Below are positions 45,813-57,410 of a stretch of 64,000 nucleotides of DNA, in pieces. Made by a program: the position numbers and the translations under genes. Source of the stretch: Myrmaecium sp. VS I D KN 1 (lineage: Eukaryota; Ascomycota; Dothideomycetes; Valsariales; Valsariaceae); contig JADQAV010000055.1 of the NCBI GenBank assembly GCA_019775845.1, positions 1 to 64,000 of the forward strand. The letters run 5' to 3'. Within the stretch, counting starts at the first letter, position 1; each line of letters starts with the position of its first letter. A model generated the notes under the pieces. It saw only the letters and a list, made by a program, of their open reading frames with translations. It ran no database searches and was not told the DNA's origin.

Positions 45813-46290
45813 ATATGCTCTTAGAAAATCCAAGTCCATGCGCTGCGCTTCCTTATATTTGTTGATTCAGCGAAAGAGACTGCCAACCCGGAACTATAAT
45901 TTGATGGAGAAGGAAAACGGTGTTGGAGGTTTCCGCAGGCCCGAGATTGGCAGGGCTTCGTATCTTTTTAATTCATAATATATCTACAGCACGCCTTTGA
46001 TATGTCTCTGCGACGACGGGTCTATCAATAGATAGGAAGGTAGAACTAGGCTAAACAATGATACAGTTGCCTGAGCAAACATACATCACCGCGAGCCCCG
46101 CTTCATGCTTACACTGATCGTTTCGCTCGGCTTTTGAGATCGTCGTTTTCTTTCTTACGCGGTCGTCAGCGACACAGCCTCTACAAGGTTTTCTTCTACT
46201 TCTTCTTCTTCAACCATACACCTCTGCTGGACCGAAACAAGAATGGCGACTCGCCGATCGGGCTCACCACTTGCCGTCCTCCGCCGCCTC
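45813..46290. other. Convergent 3' regions, 1337-aa gene / GatA
   Basis: About 480 bp with both 3' UTRs. No gene recognised. Confidence 0.5.
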
Positions 46291-48093
46291 TTACTCCCGT
46301 TCCCACTCCAACCCCTCCACCATGGCCGCGACATCCAAGACCAACTCGTCATCCCCAAACTGCCCGATGATCTGCATGCCCACCTTGAATCCTGCCCCAT
46401 CCTCCTCCTCCTCGTCCCCATCCATCTCTATTCCCCTCGTCCCTCCCCGCTCAGGCACAGGCACAGGCACGCTCACGGCGGGTAGACCGGCCAAGCTGGC
46501 CGGCACGGTGAAGACGTCGTTGACGTACGTCTCGACGGGCGACCGCCGGCGCACGGCGTCCAGCCGCGGCGGCAGCGTCGGGGCCGTCGGGCAGATGAGC
46601 ACGTCTACCTTTTCCGGTCGTCTGCTCTTCGTCGTCATCTCCTCGGACCAGCGGTCCGCGTCCGTTTCCGCTCCGGAACCGAAACCAACTTCGGCTCCGG
46701 CTTCGGACTCCTCCCAGGGCCGCAGCGGGTGGGGCCGGGCGAAGACGGCGTCGAAGTCGCGCTGGACGGCGCGACGGACGCGGGCCGCGGCGCGGAAGTG
46801 ATTCTCGCGGGCGGCGGCGGAGAGGGCGTGTGCGCCGAGGAGGAGACGCCGACGGACTTCCGGACCCAGATGGGCGGCGCGGGTGCGGGCGTAGAGGATG
46901 GAGGAGTCATCGGTGGGCGACGAACGGGATCCGTACCGGATCCCGTCGAACTTGGCGAGGTTGGAGGATGCTTCGGCGGGGGCGAGGATGTAGTAGGCGG
47001 CGAGGGCGGCGGGGGTGCTGGGCAAGGGAACGGGGTGGAGATGGTGCCCGTGCTCTTGGAGGAGTGCGAGGGTGTGATGCCAGGCGGCGCGGATGGCGGG
47101 GTGGAGCTCGGCGATGTTGTAGTGGGTGGGCACGCCGATGTGGAGCGGGGGGGCGCGAGGGTGGGAAGGGTTCTGGCGTCCGGGGGGCGTGGTGGCGGCG
47201 AGGCGGGCGCGGGTGTGGGGGGTTAGGGAGGTTGGGTCGAGCGGGTCGTGGTGGTTGAGGAGGCGGAAGAGGGTGCGGAGGGGGCCGAGGTGGGTCGCCA
47301 GCAGGCCGATGGTATCGAGCGAGTTGGCGTAGGCGAGCACGCCGTGCCGGGAGAGCAGGCCGTAGGAGGGCTTGAAGCCGACGGTGCCGGTGTAGGCGGC
47401 GGGCAGCCGGACGGAGCCGCCGGTGTCGGTGCCGAGGGCGAGGCCGGCTTGACCGGTGGCGACGGCGAGGGCGCTGCCGCCGGAGGAGCCGCCGACGGAG
47501 CGTGGGGAGGGGGGTGGTTGGGGGGATCCTCCTCCTCCGCCTTCCCGCCGCGGCTCCGGTTGCTGCCAGCTTGGCCCCACGTGCGAGTGCGTCGTGTGCG
47601 AGCCCATCCCGAACTCGTCCAGGTTGGTCTTGCCGACGGGGATGGCGCCGGCGGCGCGCAGCTGCCGGACCACCGTGGCTTCGTAGGGGGGGCGGAAGGT
47701 CTGCAGGGCGGCGGAGCCGGCGGTGGTGGGGAGGGAGGTCGTGCAGATGTTGTCTTTGATCGCGATGAGGGTGCCGTGGAGGGGGCCTGGAGAGAGAGAG
47801 GGGGGGGGTGAGAGTGAGAAGGGGAAGATGAGGAAAACGAAGACGAGAGAGGAAACGAGGTGAAAACTGAAAGAAGAAGAAGACGAAGAAGAAAAAACCA
47901 ATCAAGCACGATAAAAATCAAATCCCATACCTCGTGCGCGCCCCTCTTTCACTTCCTCCTCCGCCTCCCCCACCAACCGCAGCACCTCCGCCTTCTCCGT
48001 CCGGCTGATGAAGGCGTTCAGATGCTTATACTTCTCCTGGTTCGCGAGGCAGCGCTGGGCGGCTTCGCGGAGCCGGAGGGGGGAGGAAGACAT
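46291..48093 (-). CDS. HER2: Glutamyl-tRNA(Gln) amidotransferase subunit A, mitochondrial
   Basis: Amidase subunit of the mitochondrial GatFAB-type complex that converts Glu-tRNA(Gln) to Gln-tRNA(Gln). Two exons, 48093-47931 and 47786-46291, with a 144-nt purine/pyrimidine-biased intron; 552 aa. The Ser-cisSer-Lys triad of amidase-signature enzymes is intact: Lys in GTLIAIKDN, cis-Ser in TDTGGSVRLPAAYTG and the nucleophile region GGSSGGSALAVATG. Just before the nucleophile region a Gly/Pro/Ser-rich insert (about 20 residues around EGGGGGSPQPPPSPR) replaces the usual short loop. The C-terminal half is strongly GC-biased, opening long false frames on the other strand. The N-terminus is only weakly presequence-like. 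Confidence 0.93.
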
Positions 48094-48943
48094 GTAGGAT
48101 GTTTGGAATTGCGTTACTCTTTGTCTGTTTCGTATGTTCCTTATATGGTAGGTTTACGGGGTATGCTAGGCAGGCATTGTTGTAGATAGTACTGTAGTAA
48201 TTGATTAATTGGAAGATGTGTGGATCTCTCGGTATGAGATGTTGTAGAGGAAGTGGAGGGTTGGGATGGGATAGGGGTCCGTGCGCTGCTTTTTCACCTC
48301 CGTCCGCTTCGCCGCAACACTAGACACTAGTACTCGACTGCCACGGCTGAAGGTATATATATAAGATACATTTATAAAGACTATAGCCAGTTCCGCTGCT
48401 GGGCAGTTGTGAGAATAAGCCTAAGCGGGAGGGGGGAAGAGGTCACGTATCAACCGCCCGGAAAACAGAAAGAAGAAGCGGCGCTGAAGTAAGAATTCGC
48501 ACCATTAATCCATCAAACTAACAAGAGCAGAAACAAAAATTATAGATAGCTATACAATCACTGCAGGAAAAGGGGAGGATTCACGATTAATCCACTGTCC
48601 ATCCATCCATCCATCTTCTTCGCCACATCCCCCACTCCCCATTTTCCCCGTTTACCCGATTGCACGATTCCCGATTCTCCGAAAAGGAAAGAACAGAGAG
48701 ACGTCAAGTGTAGAAGAAGAGAAGATAGGAGGCAAGGAGGGTGAGGGAAAAAAGAAGACATACATCCGTACATATCTACTATATACCACACCCAAGAGGC
48801 CATCACACCCAAGAACCATCACCTCCAAGGATCCTGAAGCGGAGACAGAAACGGAAACGAAAACGAAAACGCAAGAAGCCAAAAAGAAAACGTACAAAAA
48901 CGCCAATAAAACGCCGTCGCGCTGACTTCTGCTGCTACTGCTA

Positions 48944-48975
<32 letters not shown>
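48944..48975. repeat. (ATG)n microsatellite, about 10 units
   Basis: Uninterrupted ATG/GAT trinucleotide repeat in non-coding sequence beyond the NoxR 3' end. Confidence 0.9.
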
Positions 48976-49132
48976 AAGGATCTAGATGACAACTGAATTA
49001 TCGGTGGGTGACGATGGAAATCCAAGTCCAAAGGGAAGAGGAGGGGAGGGGATATCGCAAGAGAACAAGAAGAAATCATACGAAACATGCAAAAAATCCA
49101 GAAGAAAAGGGAAACGGTAAAAAAAGGAGATT

Positions 49133-49156
49133 CGTTTGTCCGTTTGTCCGTTTGTC
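49133..49156. repeat. 8-bp tandem repeat CGTTTGTC, three copies
   Basis: Three perfect head-to-tail copies of CGTTTGTC, then a partial unit. It lies about 130 bp beyond the NoxR stop codon. Confidence 0.85.
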
Positions 49157-49287
49157 CGTCCGATCATTCGTTTGTGAACCGCCGCCGTCTAAAGCCATGA
49201 TCAGGTCGTGAAGAATGAGAAACCGTGATCGAGAGGTCCGAAGAAGGATGAATGTATATCGTATCAGATCCTTCCTTGTCAGCCAGG

Positions 49288-51264
49288 CTAGATCTCTTGA
49301 ACCCATACCTACACAACAAAAGCAATGGTTAGCACACAATCCTTAAGTTTTCCCTCGCCGCGGGGGAAAGAAAGAAGGAAAGTAAAAACAACTAACCTCC
49401 ATCCTCCCCATCCCAACCCCTTCCTTCCTCGCCGCCTGGCGGGCGGTCAGGATTGCCATATCCAGATCATCCTGATCGCTCATGGTAATCATATCCCCCT
49501 CATCCCGATACTTGACCTTGAAGCTGCGCCGCAAGCCAAACTTAACCCGGATCCCATCCACAAACTCCGCAAACGGCGTGCCCGCCGTCACGAACACGTA
49601 TCGCGTGTCCTCGGCGTGCACCTTGACCCGGATCGCCGTCACGGTGCCGGAGCCGTTGCGGGTGCGGGAGCGGGCGCGTCCGCCGCTACCGCCGCCGCTG
49701 CTACTGGTGGTGCCGGATGCGCCGGATCGCGTGGAGGCGGCGGTGGGGCTGCGTTGGGCGGCGCGGGCGGCGGCGCGGGAGGAGGACAGGCGAGCGCGGA
49801 GCGAGGGGATCATTTCGAAGTCGCCGTCGTCGACCACGCCGTCCGAGCCGTCGTAGTCGTCCTCCTCGTCCGCCTCTTCGATGTACATGGGTCGGCTGGC
49901 GGGCTTGCCGCCGCGGCGGGTCGTGCTCGAGTACGAGGGACGTCGCCTGTTGCTGCTGCTGCTGCTTCCACCGCCACCACCACCACCGCTGCGGCTGCTG
50001 CCGCTGTTGCTGTACATGTCGTACAGCTCGTCCGGGTACGCGTCGTCGTCCTCGTCGCTCATGGCGCGGCGCCGCGACGGCGGAGGCTCGTCCCGTCGGT
50101 AGTCTCGTTCGTCCGCTCGGCGGCGCGACAGGTCGCTGCGATCGCTGCGGGAGGAGTAGGAGGGCTCGCGCATGCGCGGCCGCTCGGAGACGGATCGGGT
50201 CGGACGGCGCGATTCGGAGGGCTGGTCGAAGGCGGCGCGGCCGAGCTCGAGGGGTTGCGGTTTGGGTCCGTTGCGGACGGATTGCGCGCGGGACATGCTG
50301 CGTTCGGCTCCCAGTCGCTCGTTTTCCGGCGGCGGCGTGGGTGGGAAGACGTTGCGGTTGATGGGGGGCTCGGACTGCTGCCGCGCGCGGGACTGGAGGT
50401 TGGTCTTGACGAGGTTGGTGGCGGCGTAGGAGAGCTTGTCCTCAGGTCGGTCGTCCCGGGCGAGGGTGGCATTGTCGCGCATGTTCTTGATCTCGGACCC
50501 GGCGAAGCCGGTGAAGGCGTTGTTGCGATCCGACGCCGCCACCAGTCGCGCCTTGCCCAAGTAATCTTTCGTCTTCAGGTTCTTCACTTTGGCCTCGTTG
50601 GGGCGGTAGAGGATGCCGACGGGGATGGAGAACACCGTGTAGCCCTCCGCCTCCTCGCGGATCGCCTCGTCAATCACGTCGTGGTCCGGAACGACCTTCT
50701 CCTTCGCGGCGAACGACAGGTCCTGCATGCCGGCGTCCTTTTGCTGCAGGTAGATATAGCAGAGACCCCGGTTGAACAGCACCTCGCAGGAGTAAAGCTT
50801 AAACTTGAGCCCGAGCTGCTCGTAGTCGATGTTGTTGTTTCCGCGGAGATACAAGAGAGTATCGTTGAAGTTGGCCAGGGCCTCCTCGAAATCGCCCATG
50901 AGGAAGTTGGACACGCCTTGCTGGAAATAGGCGACGGCAAGGTAGACGTCCAATTTCACGGCGCGTTGATAGCATTCCACCTGGCGCGGGCGTCAGGAAG
51001 GAGGATCGGGGAGGGTGATGGAGGGAGAGGGAGCCTTACCGCTTTCTCGTGCTCTCCCAGCGTCGCGTGGATCACGCCCATGTTGAAGAGGATCTTGGAC
51101 GTGTCGGAGATATTGTCGAAGGCCTTGAGGGCCTCGGCGAACTCCTGGTTGTCATAGTGCGCGAGCGCGGTGACCCAGGTCTCGATTTCCTGTGCCGGTC
51201 ACGGTCAATGAGGCCCGCACATCATATCGGCGCGAGGGAGCGGACGTACCTGTTTTAACGACAT
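49288..51264 (-). CDS. noxR: NADPH oxidase regulator NoxR (p67phox-like)
   Basis: Cytosolic activator of fungal NADPH oxidases NoxA/NoxB together with Rac; controls superoxide production in sexual development and hyphal growth. Four exons: 51264-51250, 51189-51040, 50980-49397 and 49308-49288; introns of 60, 59 and 88 nt; 589 aa. The N-terminal TPR domain spans about residues 1-180 (WVTALAHYDNQEFAEALKAF, ILFNMGVIHATLGEHEKA, FNRGLCYIYLQQKDAGMQDL). A Ser/Arg/Gly-rich middle follows. The C-terminal PB1 domain includes VKVHAEDTRYVFV, FKVKYRDEGDMITMSDQDDL. The first exon codes five residues and the last seven (ending WVQEI); the last donor is the uncommon GTTAGT. Without that last splice the protein would end in an unrelated Phe/Pro-rich tail. 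Confidence 0.93.
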
Positions 51265-53149
51265 GATGGAGTGGTTCTGTGGATGCGTTTTCCTCCGCAG
51301 CAGCAGCAACAGCAGCAGCACAGGTGGGACAGATCGTCAATGCTGTCCTCCCTCGAGAGGCGGCTATCCTCCGGGGATAAAGCAAGTCCACCCAGGGACG
51401 TTGGTGGTCGCTGGGCCGCAGACTCGCAATGCTGTGCAGAGCCGCCGGGCACGGCCAAGGGCACACACAGCTGGGTGATCCGATCGCCTCGCAGGAACCG
51501 GAATGGACGGATGATGCGCGTGGGGAGGACGTCTCTCGGAGAAGCGATGGAAAGGATGCGGTCGACCAGGGGGGTTGGTTGTGGAAGCGAGATTCGGGGC
51601 GAAGATGCACGTCTGACCGGGTTCGTGTCGCTCACAATCGGGTGTTCCTGTGGGTAGAGGGGTTTTGGGAAGGAAAAGTGTGGAGGGCTCTCGTCTTGCT
51701 TGCTTGCGGCGGCGGCGGGAGAGGGCGCTACTATGTACTGTACAACGCGTATGTGGTATCTCTGGTGCCAATCAATCACTCGAGAGTTTCTCCTAGCCGC
51801 CTGGGCTGGGACGGAGTGGTCCTGTGGGATTGCGGTGAATGGCGAGAGATGGGAGGAGAGGTTGACTGGCTTTGCGGGGTGCCGTGGGCGGCTGTGGACT
51901 CTGCGGCGGAGGCGCTGGTGGTGACGGTGCGGAAGCTTGGTGGATGCAGCTGCTAGGTGGATTACGACTCAGGACTCGCACCGGACCGAGAGGAGGACGA
52001 GAGGGCGAGATGGTGTGCGAGCAAAGCAGTGGGAAGATGACGATGTTGAAGAAGACGTCGACGAAGAAGCAGTGTAACGAAGAGATAGAGAGAAAGATCG
52101 TCACAGACCCGGAAAACAAACGACAAAAAAAGGAGCGTGTGGAACGGCAGGAGGAAGAGAGTGGAAGTGGACGTGGAAGTGAAAAAGAGTGAAGGTGGGA
52201 AGTGCAAAGCGCCAGCGCGTGTCTCTTCCACTCTCTTTCTCCCGTTCTCTTCCTCTTTACTCGACGGACAGCCCCGGGTGACAGGCTGACAGCGTGCTAG
52301 TGGGCCCCTTAGCGAGCGGGTGGGAAGGGGAGCCCAAGCGGGTGGGCGGCTACAGCAGAGCGGGGGGGGGAGGGGGAGGGGGAGGGGCAAAGGGGTCATC
52401 AGCCTGTCGCAGGACAGAGCGGGAGCCTTGGCCAGGGCAGGCGGGCCCGGCCTTCTTCACTTTCCCCTGCAGCGTGCAGCACGTCGGGTGGGGGGTCAGG
52501 TTCACGGCGCGTAGCATTGACATACCACACACATACTTTTTATCTGAACGGTGATGGCACGCGATAGCATCTCACCATTATCATCATGTCACTATAAGGA
52601 TCTCGCCTCGGAAGAGAAGAGTGAGTGAGTATCGTCGGTTCTGCCTGAAGATTTGACATGACTGGGCTTGGTACGGTGCGGTACACAGTACAGTATCAGG
52701 TCTGGTATCAGATCTGTCTCGCGCCCACTGCATTTCTTCAGTCTTCACTCCGCTTGTACGACAAGCACGCCATGGCCATACGACGCAGCCTGCGAACTGT
52801 TAACAACCGCCGCACCTCTCCTCTCCTCTCACCATACCAAACATGCCTTGCCCCATGAGACAATAACCATAACCATAACCCAAGCTCGCTATCACCGCAA
52901 CAGCGTTTCTCCTCCGCCTCATAGCAATGCGAAGCCGGCCTGGCACATCCGCCGTTTGAGGTCCGTCAGACCACTGCCGGAAAGAACAAAAGAAGAGGGA
53001 AAATAAGGATAAGAATAAGAAGAAGCATGTCGTCGATCAAAGCTTGTCATGTCGCGCACGAAGCCTCCAAGATAATCTCCTTTGCGCCCCTCCCCTCCCC
53101 TCCCCATTCCCACCCCTCCCCAACAGCGCCCCTCCCCCCTTCCCCTCCC
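51265..53149. other. Intergenic, NoxR upstream / CCS1 downstream
   Basis: About 1.9 kb, the longest gene-free stretch. NoxR leader side has a CAG/CAA trinucleotide tract (51298-51323). Further on there is a G-run at 52361-52382 and A+C-rich sequence before 53150. Open frames up to 175 codons occur but none shows a family or splice logic. Confidence 0.5.
51298..51323. repeat. CAG/CAA trinucleotide tract
   Basis: About eight CAG-type units with one CAA interruption, in the presumed 5' leader of NoxR (GCTGCTG on the transcribed sense). A stable repeat in a leader could affect translation, but there is no direct evidence. Confidence 0.75.
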
Positions 53150-54362
53150 TCACAACATCCCCCGCCCAACCTGCTCCACCCTCTCCTCCCACACCGTCTT
53201 CCCCGAGCACGAGCACACCGTCTTATCATTATCCCACACGCCCGCACTACGCGCGATCACCCCGACCAACGTATCCGGATCGTCGCGGTCCAGGGCGTCG
53301 GAGCGGCTCTGCGGGGACAACACCATGCTCCGCCCGATCACCTCCCAGATCTGGATCGGGCGGTCCCAGAACACGGACCCGACGCCGGAGGCGCCGACGT
53401 GGACGGTGCCGAGGAGGCCGCGGGGCGGGGCCGGGGGTTGGGCCGGGGGTTGGGCTTGGGTGGCGTGGGAGGCGGCCTCCCAGATCCCGCCCGTGGAGGC
53501 GGGACCGTTGGAGATGTCGCCGCGCTCGCGGATGGTGGCTTGGTAGGTGCCGGGCGTGAGACCCCGGATGCTGAGGTCGATGATGGTGAGGTTGGGCGCG
53601 ACTTGGACCATGCGGGCTAACCCTTTCACTTTGTTGGCGATGGAGGGGGCGTGGGACTCGAGGATGCATACTGCGGCGCCTGGTGGAGGGTGTTATTCTT
53701 TCGTTTCTGCATGTGCTGGATGAGAGGCAGGGATGGGGTGGGGGATCGAGGTAGGAGAAAAGGAAAGGCTACAGCACGAGTGGGCTCTATCATAGACGGT
53801 TCACGAGAACGCAGTGACTTACTATCCGACTTCCCACTGCCCCGCAGAATCGCATCGCGGCCGGTGGCCTGGATGGCCTCCACGATGGCGGACGGGGGAA
53901 CCGTGCCCTCGACGGAGATCAACTGCTTCGCAAGATCGGCATCGACCCGGTTGATGCCTGGCATGGAGATTAGTATACGTCGACATCCGCACGTCGGCCC
54001 GCAGTCTCTCCATGACTAGCCTTACCGTTTAGCTTATACAGCGAGCCGGATACGTCTTTGATGCAGTCCTCGCAGCTTAAGGGGACAGCGAAGGTGGTCT
54101 GCGGCGGTGCTAGTTAGGGATAGCCCGGATGAGATTTTAGGAAGATGAGAGAGCAGCATGACATAGGAAAGACTAAGAGAGATAGAAAGAAATTGAGAGA
54201 GCGCGAGACCATGGAAATATAGGATAAGAGAGACGATATGGTAAGCAGAATGCGGTAGACAGAGCGAGTTCATCACAGGCCCTCCGCATCACCTGATTGG
54301 CTCGCGCGGGAATCTCGGTAGTGCAGAACAAGAGCCTCACTCACCTCAAACGGCGGTATCAT
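53150..54362 (-). CDS. CCS1: Copper chaperone for superoxide dismutase
   Basis: Delivers Cu(I) and forms the disulfide in Cu/Zn-SOD, in the cytosol and mitochondrial intermembrane space. Four exons: 54362-54345, 54098-54026, 53957-53823 and 53679-53150; 251 aa, normal for the family. Domain I is Atx1-like with the metal motif in PLSCEDCIKD and the strand QLISVEGTVPPSAIVEAIQATGRDA. Domain II resembles SOD (AVCILESHAPSIANKVKGL, GLTPGTYQATIRERGD, LLGTVHVGASGVGSVFWD). Domain III holds the essential C-x-C in KTVCSCSGKTVWEER. A Gln/Pro/Ala-rich insert (ATQAQPPAQPPAPPRG) sits inside domain II. First intron is 246 nt, others 68 and 143. Divergent from uL13m. Confidence 0.93.
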
Positions 54363-54872
54363 GGTGGTAGTAATTCCGGCAACCGGTATACACAGCTAAT
54401 CCGAGCAGAAACGCAAACCTGTATAACCTCAGGATATCGAAGGGTGGAAAGAAGTAGTAGTAGTAGTAGTAATCGTAGCAAGCATGATGGCGGACTCGGG
54501 CGGGAGGGGTGGGGTGGGTTTCGTTCGATGCGGAGCGCGCGCGCTTTGAAATCACCTTTCGGCATCTTTCTCGCCGTGGTTGGGGTGCGGTCTTGGCGTC
54601 TTTTTTCCTCTGTTCGGAGGACGACGACAACGACACCGGTGTGTGAATGCATCATCGACACACTGCTTCACCTCCCCCATTCGACACTTCCTCCCCGATA
54701 CTCCGAGATACGAGTCCGGTTCTTCCATTTTCTTCAAGGGCGCATTCGCTTGTGGCCCTCTTCGCAATTGACTACATATCGGCGCTCGTTCCCCGTGAAC
54801 CGGGAAGAGAACAACGACCACCCGCGCACATCCTCCCTCGAATAAACCACCTCCGCATCACCCCTCGTCATC
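54363..54872. promoter_or_regulatory. Bidirectional promoter, CCS1 / uL13m
   Basis: 510 bp between divergent start codons. It includes a GTA trinucleotide tract at 54453-54472 (about seven units), nearer CCS1. Confidence 0.5.
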
Positions 54873-55664
54873 ATGTCTCAGACCGTCGGAAAGGTAGCGC
54901 TACTTCCACTCCATTACAGAATCTCCTCCGCCTTCATTGCACCGAACTACACCAATCCCTCCCTCCGTCTTCTCCGGAGAGCGTGAGCACGCTTCACCAA
55001 CGCTGCGCTCCATCGCACAACCACCTTCTCTCCCCCGCTCTCCTCACCCCAGCAAACAGAAAAACCAGAAAAAGAAAGAAAACCACCCATCCGCTAACCC
55101 CTCTCCCCCCTCCCGCAGACCCGTCTCGCCTACACCCGCACCTGGCACCACATCTCCCTCGCAACCTCCGGGCCGCTGGGCCGCACCGCCAGCGCCATCG
55201 CCCAAGTGCTCATGGGCAAGCACAAGCCCACGCACGACCCCTCCGCCGACGACGGGGACTACGTCGTCGCCACGCAGTGCCGAGCCCTCACCGTGACGGG
55301 CAAGAAGCGCGAGCAGAAGATGTACTACACCCACACCACCCGGCCCGGCAGCCTGAAGAGCATGAGCCTGGCCAAGCTGATGGACAAGTGGGGCGGCGCC
55401 GAGGTCCTCCGTCGCGCCGTCAACGGCATGCTGCCCAAGAATCGCCTGCGCAAGCTGCGCCTGGCCCGCCTGAAGGCGTTCGAGGGTGACGCCCATCCGT
55501 TCGGCGAGAATGTGGTCCGGTTTGGCGGCAAGCCGGTGTGGGATCGCTTGCCGGTGTTGGAGCGGGCGCCGAGGGTGGATGGGGGACGTGGACGCCGTCG
55601 GGCGCCGCCGAGCGTGCTGGATGAGCCGCGGGTGAAGGAGGTGCTGCAGGAGACGAGGAAGTGA
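54873..55664 (+). CDS. MRPL23: Mitochondrial ribosomal protein uL13m
   Basis: Structural protein of the mitochondrial large ribosomal subunit (bacterial L13 family). Two exons, 54873-54893 (seven codons, MSQTVGK) and 55119-55664, with a 225-nt pyrimidine-rich intron; 188 aa. The L13 core is clear: LAYTRTWHHISLA, LGRTASAIAQVLMGKHKP, GDYVVATQCRALTVTGKK, YYTHTTRPGSLKS and the signature VLRRAVNGMLPKNRLRKLRL. The C-terminal extension of about 50 residues is Arg/Pro-rich, as in other fungal mitochondrial versions. The tiny first exon is chosen because MSQTVGK joined to TRLAY matches the family's N-terminus. Confidence 0.93.
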
Positions 55665-56346
55665 GCGGTGGGCGTGAAAATGGGATGGCAGGGCGTTTTC
55701 TTTTAATTTTCTTTGTTGATGGGTTTCGGTAATGCATGGGGAGTGGTCTGCGCTGCTGAGCCGTGAGACAGGGAGGAAGTTCGACGATCTGCCTCTCTAT
55801 ATGTCTTGTGACAATCACCGAGGTGAGGGCCATGGATGGATGGTGTCGGACGTGCGGCCTGCGGTCATACTTCTCCATTTATCGTGTACAATAACGGGGA
55901 GGAGGGGGGGCGTATGATGGACAAACGAGCACTTGAGGACACTTCCACTTCCGGAACCCCCACCCGCCCCCGCTTCTTCGGGCAGTTGCCATGCTGCCAA
56001 CGCTGGTCGTCCGCTCCGCTAGAAAGTTTATTCGGGATGGATGGATGTACGCATCCCGCATCACATCACCATGGTTCCGCCAGCAACGCCGGAGGGAAAC
56101 CACGCGGAAAAGAACAGAGGAAAGCCACAGGAAATTGGAAGTCTTTTGGTAATAGACCGGTAGGGGTACAAAACGAATCCAGCACACCATTTCGTAACAT
56201 CTCTCCTCCATCCTCTCCCATGCTGTCTTTCTTCTTTGCTCTCTCTCCCTCTACTTTGCCCGCGTAATATAAGAATAAATACAGAAACGTATATACCATG
56301 GAAAACTATGGGAATAAAGATAAACCAAAGCTCTGCGACAACATGC
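55665..56346. other. Convergent 3' regions, uL13m / uricase
   Basis: About 680 bp between convergent stops. Nothing beyond 3' UTR-type sequence is recognised. Confidence 0.5.
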
Positions 56347-57410
56347 TTACAAGTTCGCCTTGCCCTTCCGGCGGACGGTGCACTGGATGAGGCCGTTGGG
56401 GTCGGTTTGGGGCGCAAAGACTTCGGCGTCCTTGCCTGTGTTCTTGAGGCCCTTGTGCCAGCTAAGATCTAATGACGGGTCAGCATTTGCTCATGAGGGT
56501 TGCGGCAGGGGGGAAAAGCAACGTACCGACTTCAAAGTAATGCTTATTCGGTAAAGAGTACTCCACCTGCTCCACCTCCGGCACCTCCGCCAGAATGCGC
56601 TCACACATCTTATACATCGTATTCTGCACGCTCGCCGAGTCATCATTGGCGAAGATGTCCAGGGTGGCGGCGCGGGCGCGGGCATGGGCGGGGTCGAACA
56701 GCGCCCGCTGCCGCTCCACGTCCGCGAGGGAGGCGAACGGCCGCCAGGCCCACGTGGCCGCGACCTCGGTGGAGAGGATGCGGTCCCAGGTCTCGGGCAG
56801 GCGGGTGTAGGCGTCGCGGTGGAAGCCGTGGAAGGCGGAGCCGGTGGACTTGAGCACGAGCAGCTTGTCGATGCCGCTGCGGAGGCGGATGCCGGGCTGC
56901 TGCTGCTGGTGGTGGCCGGCCCCGTCGCGGACGACCGCTTCGACGACGCGCAGCTCGGCCCCGTCGCGCAGGAAGGCGTGCGGGTGGGGTTTGTTGTTGT
57001 TGAGGGTGAGTCGGGTCCAGCGGTGCTGTAGGATCTTGATGTGCGCGCCGTGGATGTGGGGGTAGGTGGTGATGAAGTGGTTGCCGAGGATGGAGGCGAA
57101 GAGCTCCGGCGGCGTGACGGGGTGCTGTTTGGCGAGGATGTAGCAGGTCTGCTTTTGCGTGTCTGTCGCGACCACGACGGAGTTGTCGGCGCGGGTGTAG
57201 CTGGTGGAGAGGTTAGATATTTGGTTGTTGGTGGATAGGAGCGGTTCTCGGGTTTGGAATGCCGCCAGGGACGTACGAGGTCTCGATGTCGCCTTCGAGG
57301 AGGACGCGAATGGTCATCTCGACGACATCTTGCGTGCCGTCGGCGTTCTTGTGGACTTTGTACAGGCGGACGTTGTCCTTGCCGTAGCGGGCGTAGCTGA
57401 GCTCGGCCAT
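56347..57410 (-). CDS. uaZ: Urate oxidase (uricase), peroxisomal
   Basis: Cofactor-free oxidase converting urate to 5-hydroxyisourate with release of H2O2, in purine catabolism. Three exons: 57410-57277, 57200-56527 and 56468-56347; introns of 76 and 58 nt; 309 aa (family about 300). Catalytic residues are in place: Lys in ARYGKDNVRL, Thr in NSVVVATDTQKQT, and the late His in LPNKHYFEVDLSWHKG. Other family blocks are TRLTLNNNKPHPHAF and LKSTGSAFHGFHRDAYTRLP. A Gln-rich insert (HHQQQQPG) sits in the middle. The C-terminus reads RRKGKANL; KANL is not the usual S-K-L but equals the weak peroxisomal signal of human catalase, so import to peroxisomes is likely though perhaps less efficient. Confidence 0.95.

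Larger units (their letters stand above)
48094..49287. other. Intergenic with microsatellites, GatA upstream / NoxR downstream
   Basis: About 1.2 kb, both neighbours on the minus strand. It carries the GatA promoter, an ATG/GAT trinucleotide array (48944-48975), GAAAAC repeats near 48848-48872 and an 8-bp triplicate (49133-49156). Purine-rich on the plus strand. No gene recognised. Confidence 0.5.

Noticed and set aside
46907-47905. Long second minus-strand frame over GatA
   Set aside because: Pro/Arg/His repeat composition; the true GatA frame is identified by its catalytic motifs.
48944-49156. Repeats as a CRISPR-like array
   Set aside because: Head-to-tail microsatellites without spacers, in a eukaryotic genome.
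49325-51157. 610-codon open frame on the plus strand
   Set aside because: Antisense to NoxR; low-complexity Ala/Gly/Val/Arg composition.
51429-51956. 175-codon plus-strand frame in the NoxR upstream region
   Set aside because: No recognisable domain, no splice partners, lies in the likely NoxR leader/promoter.
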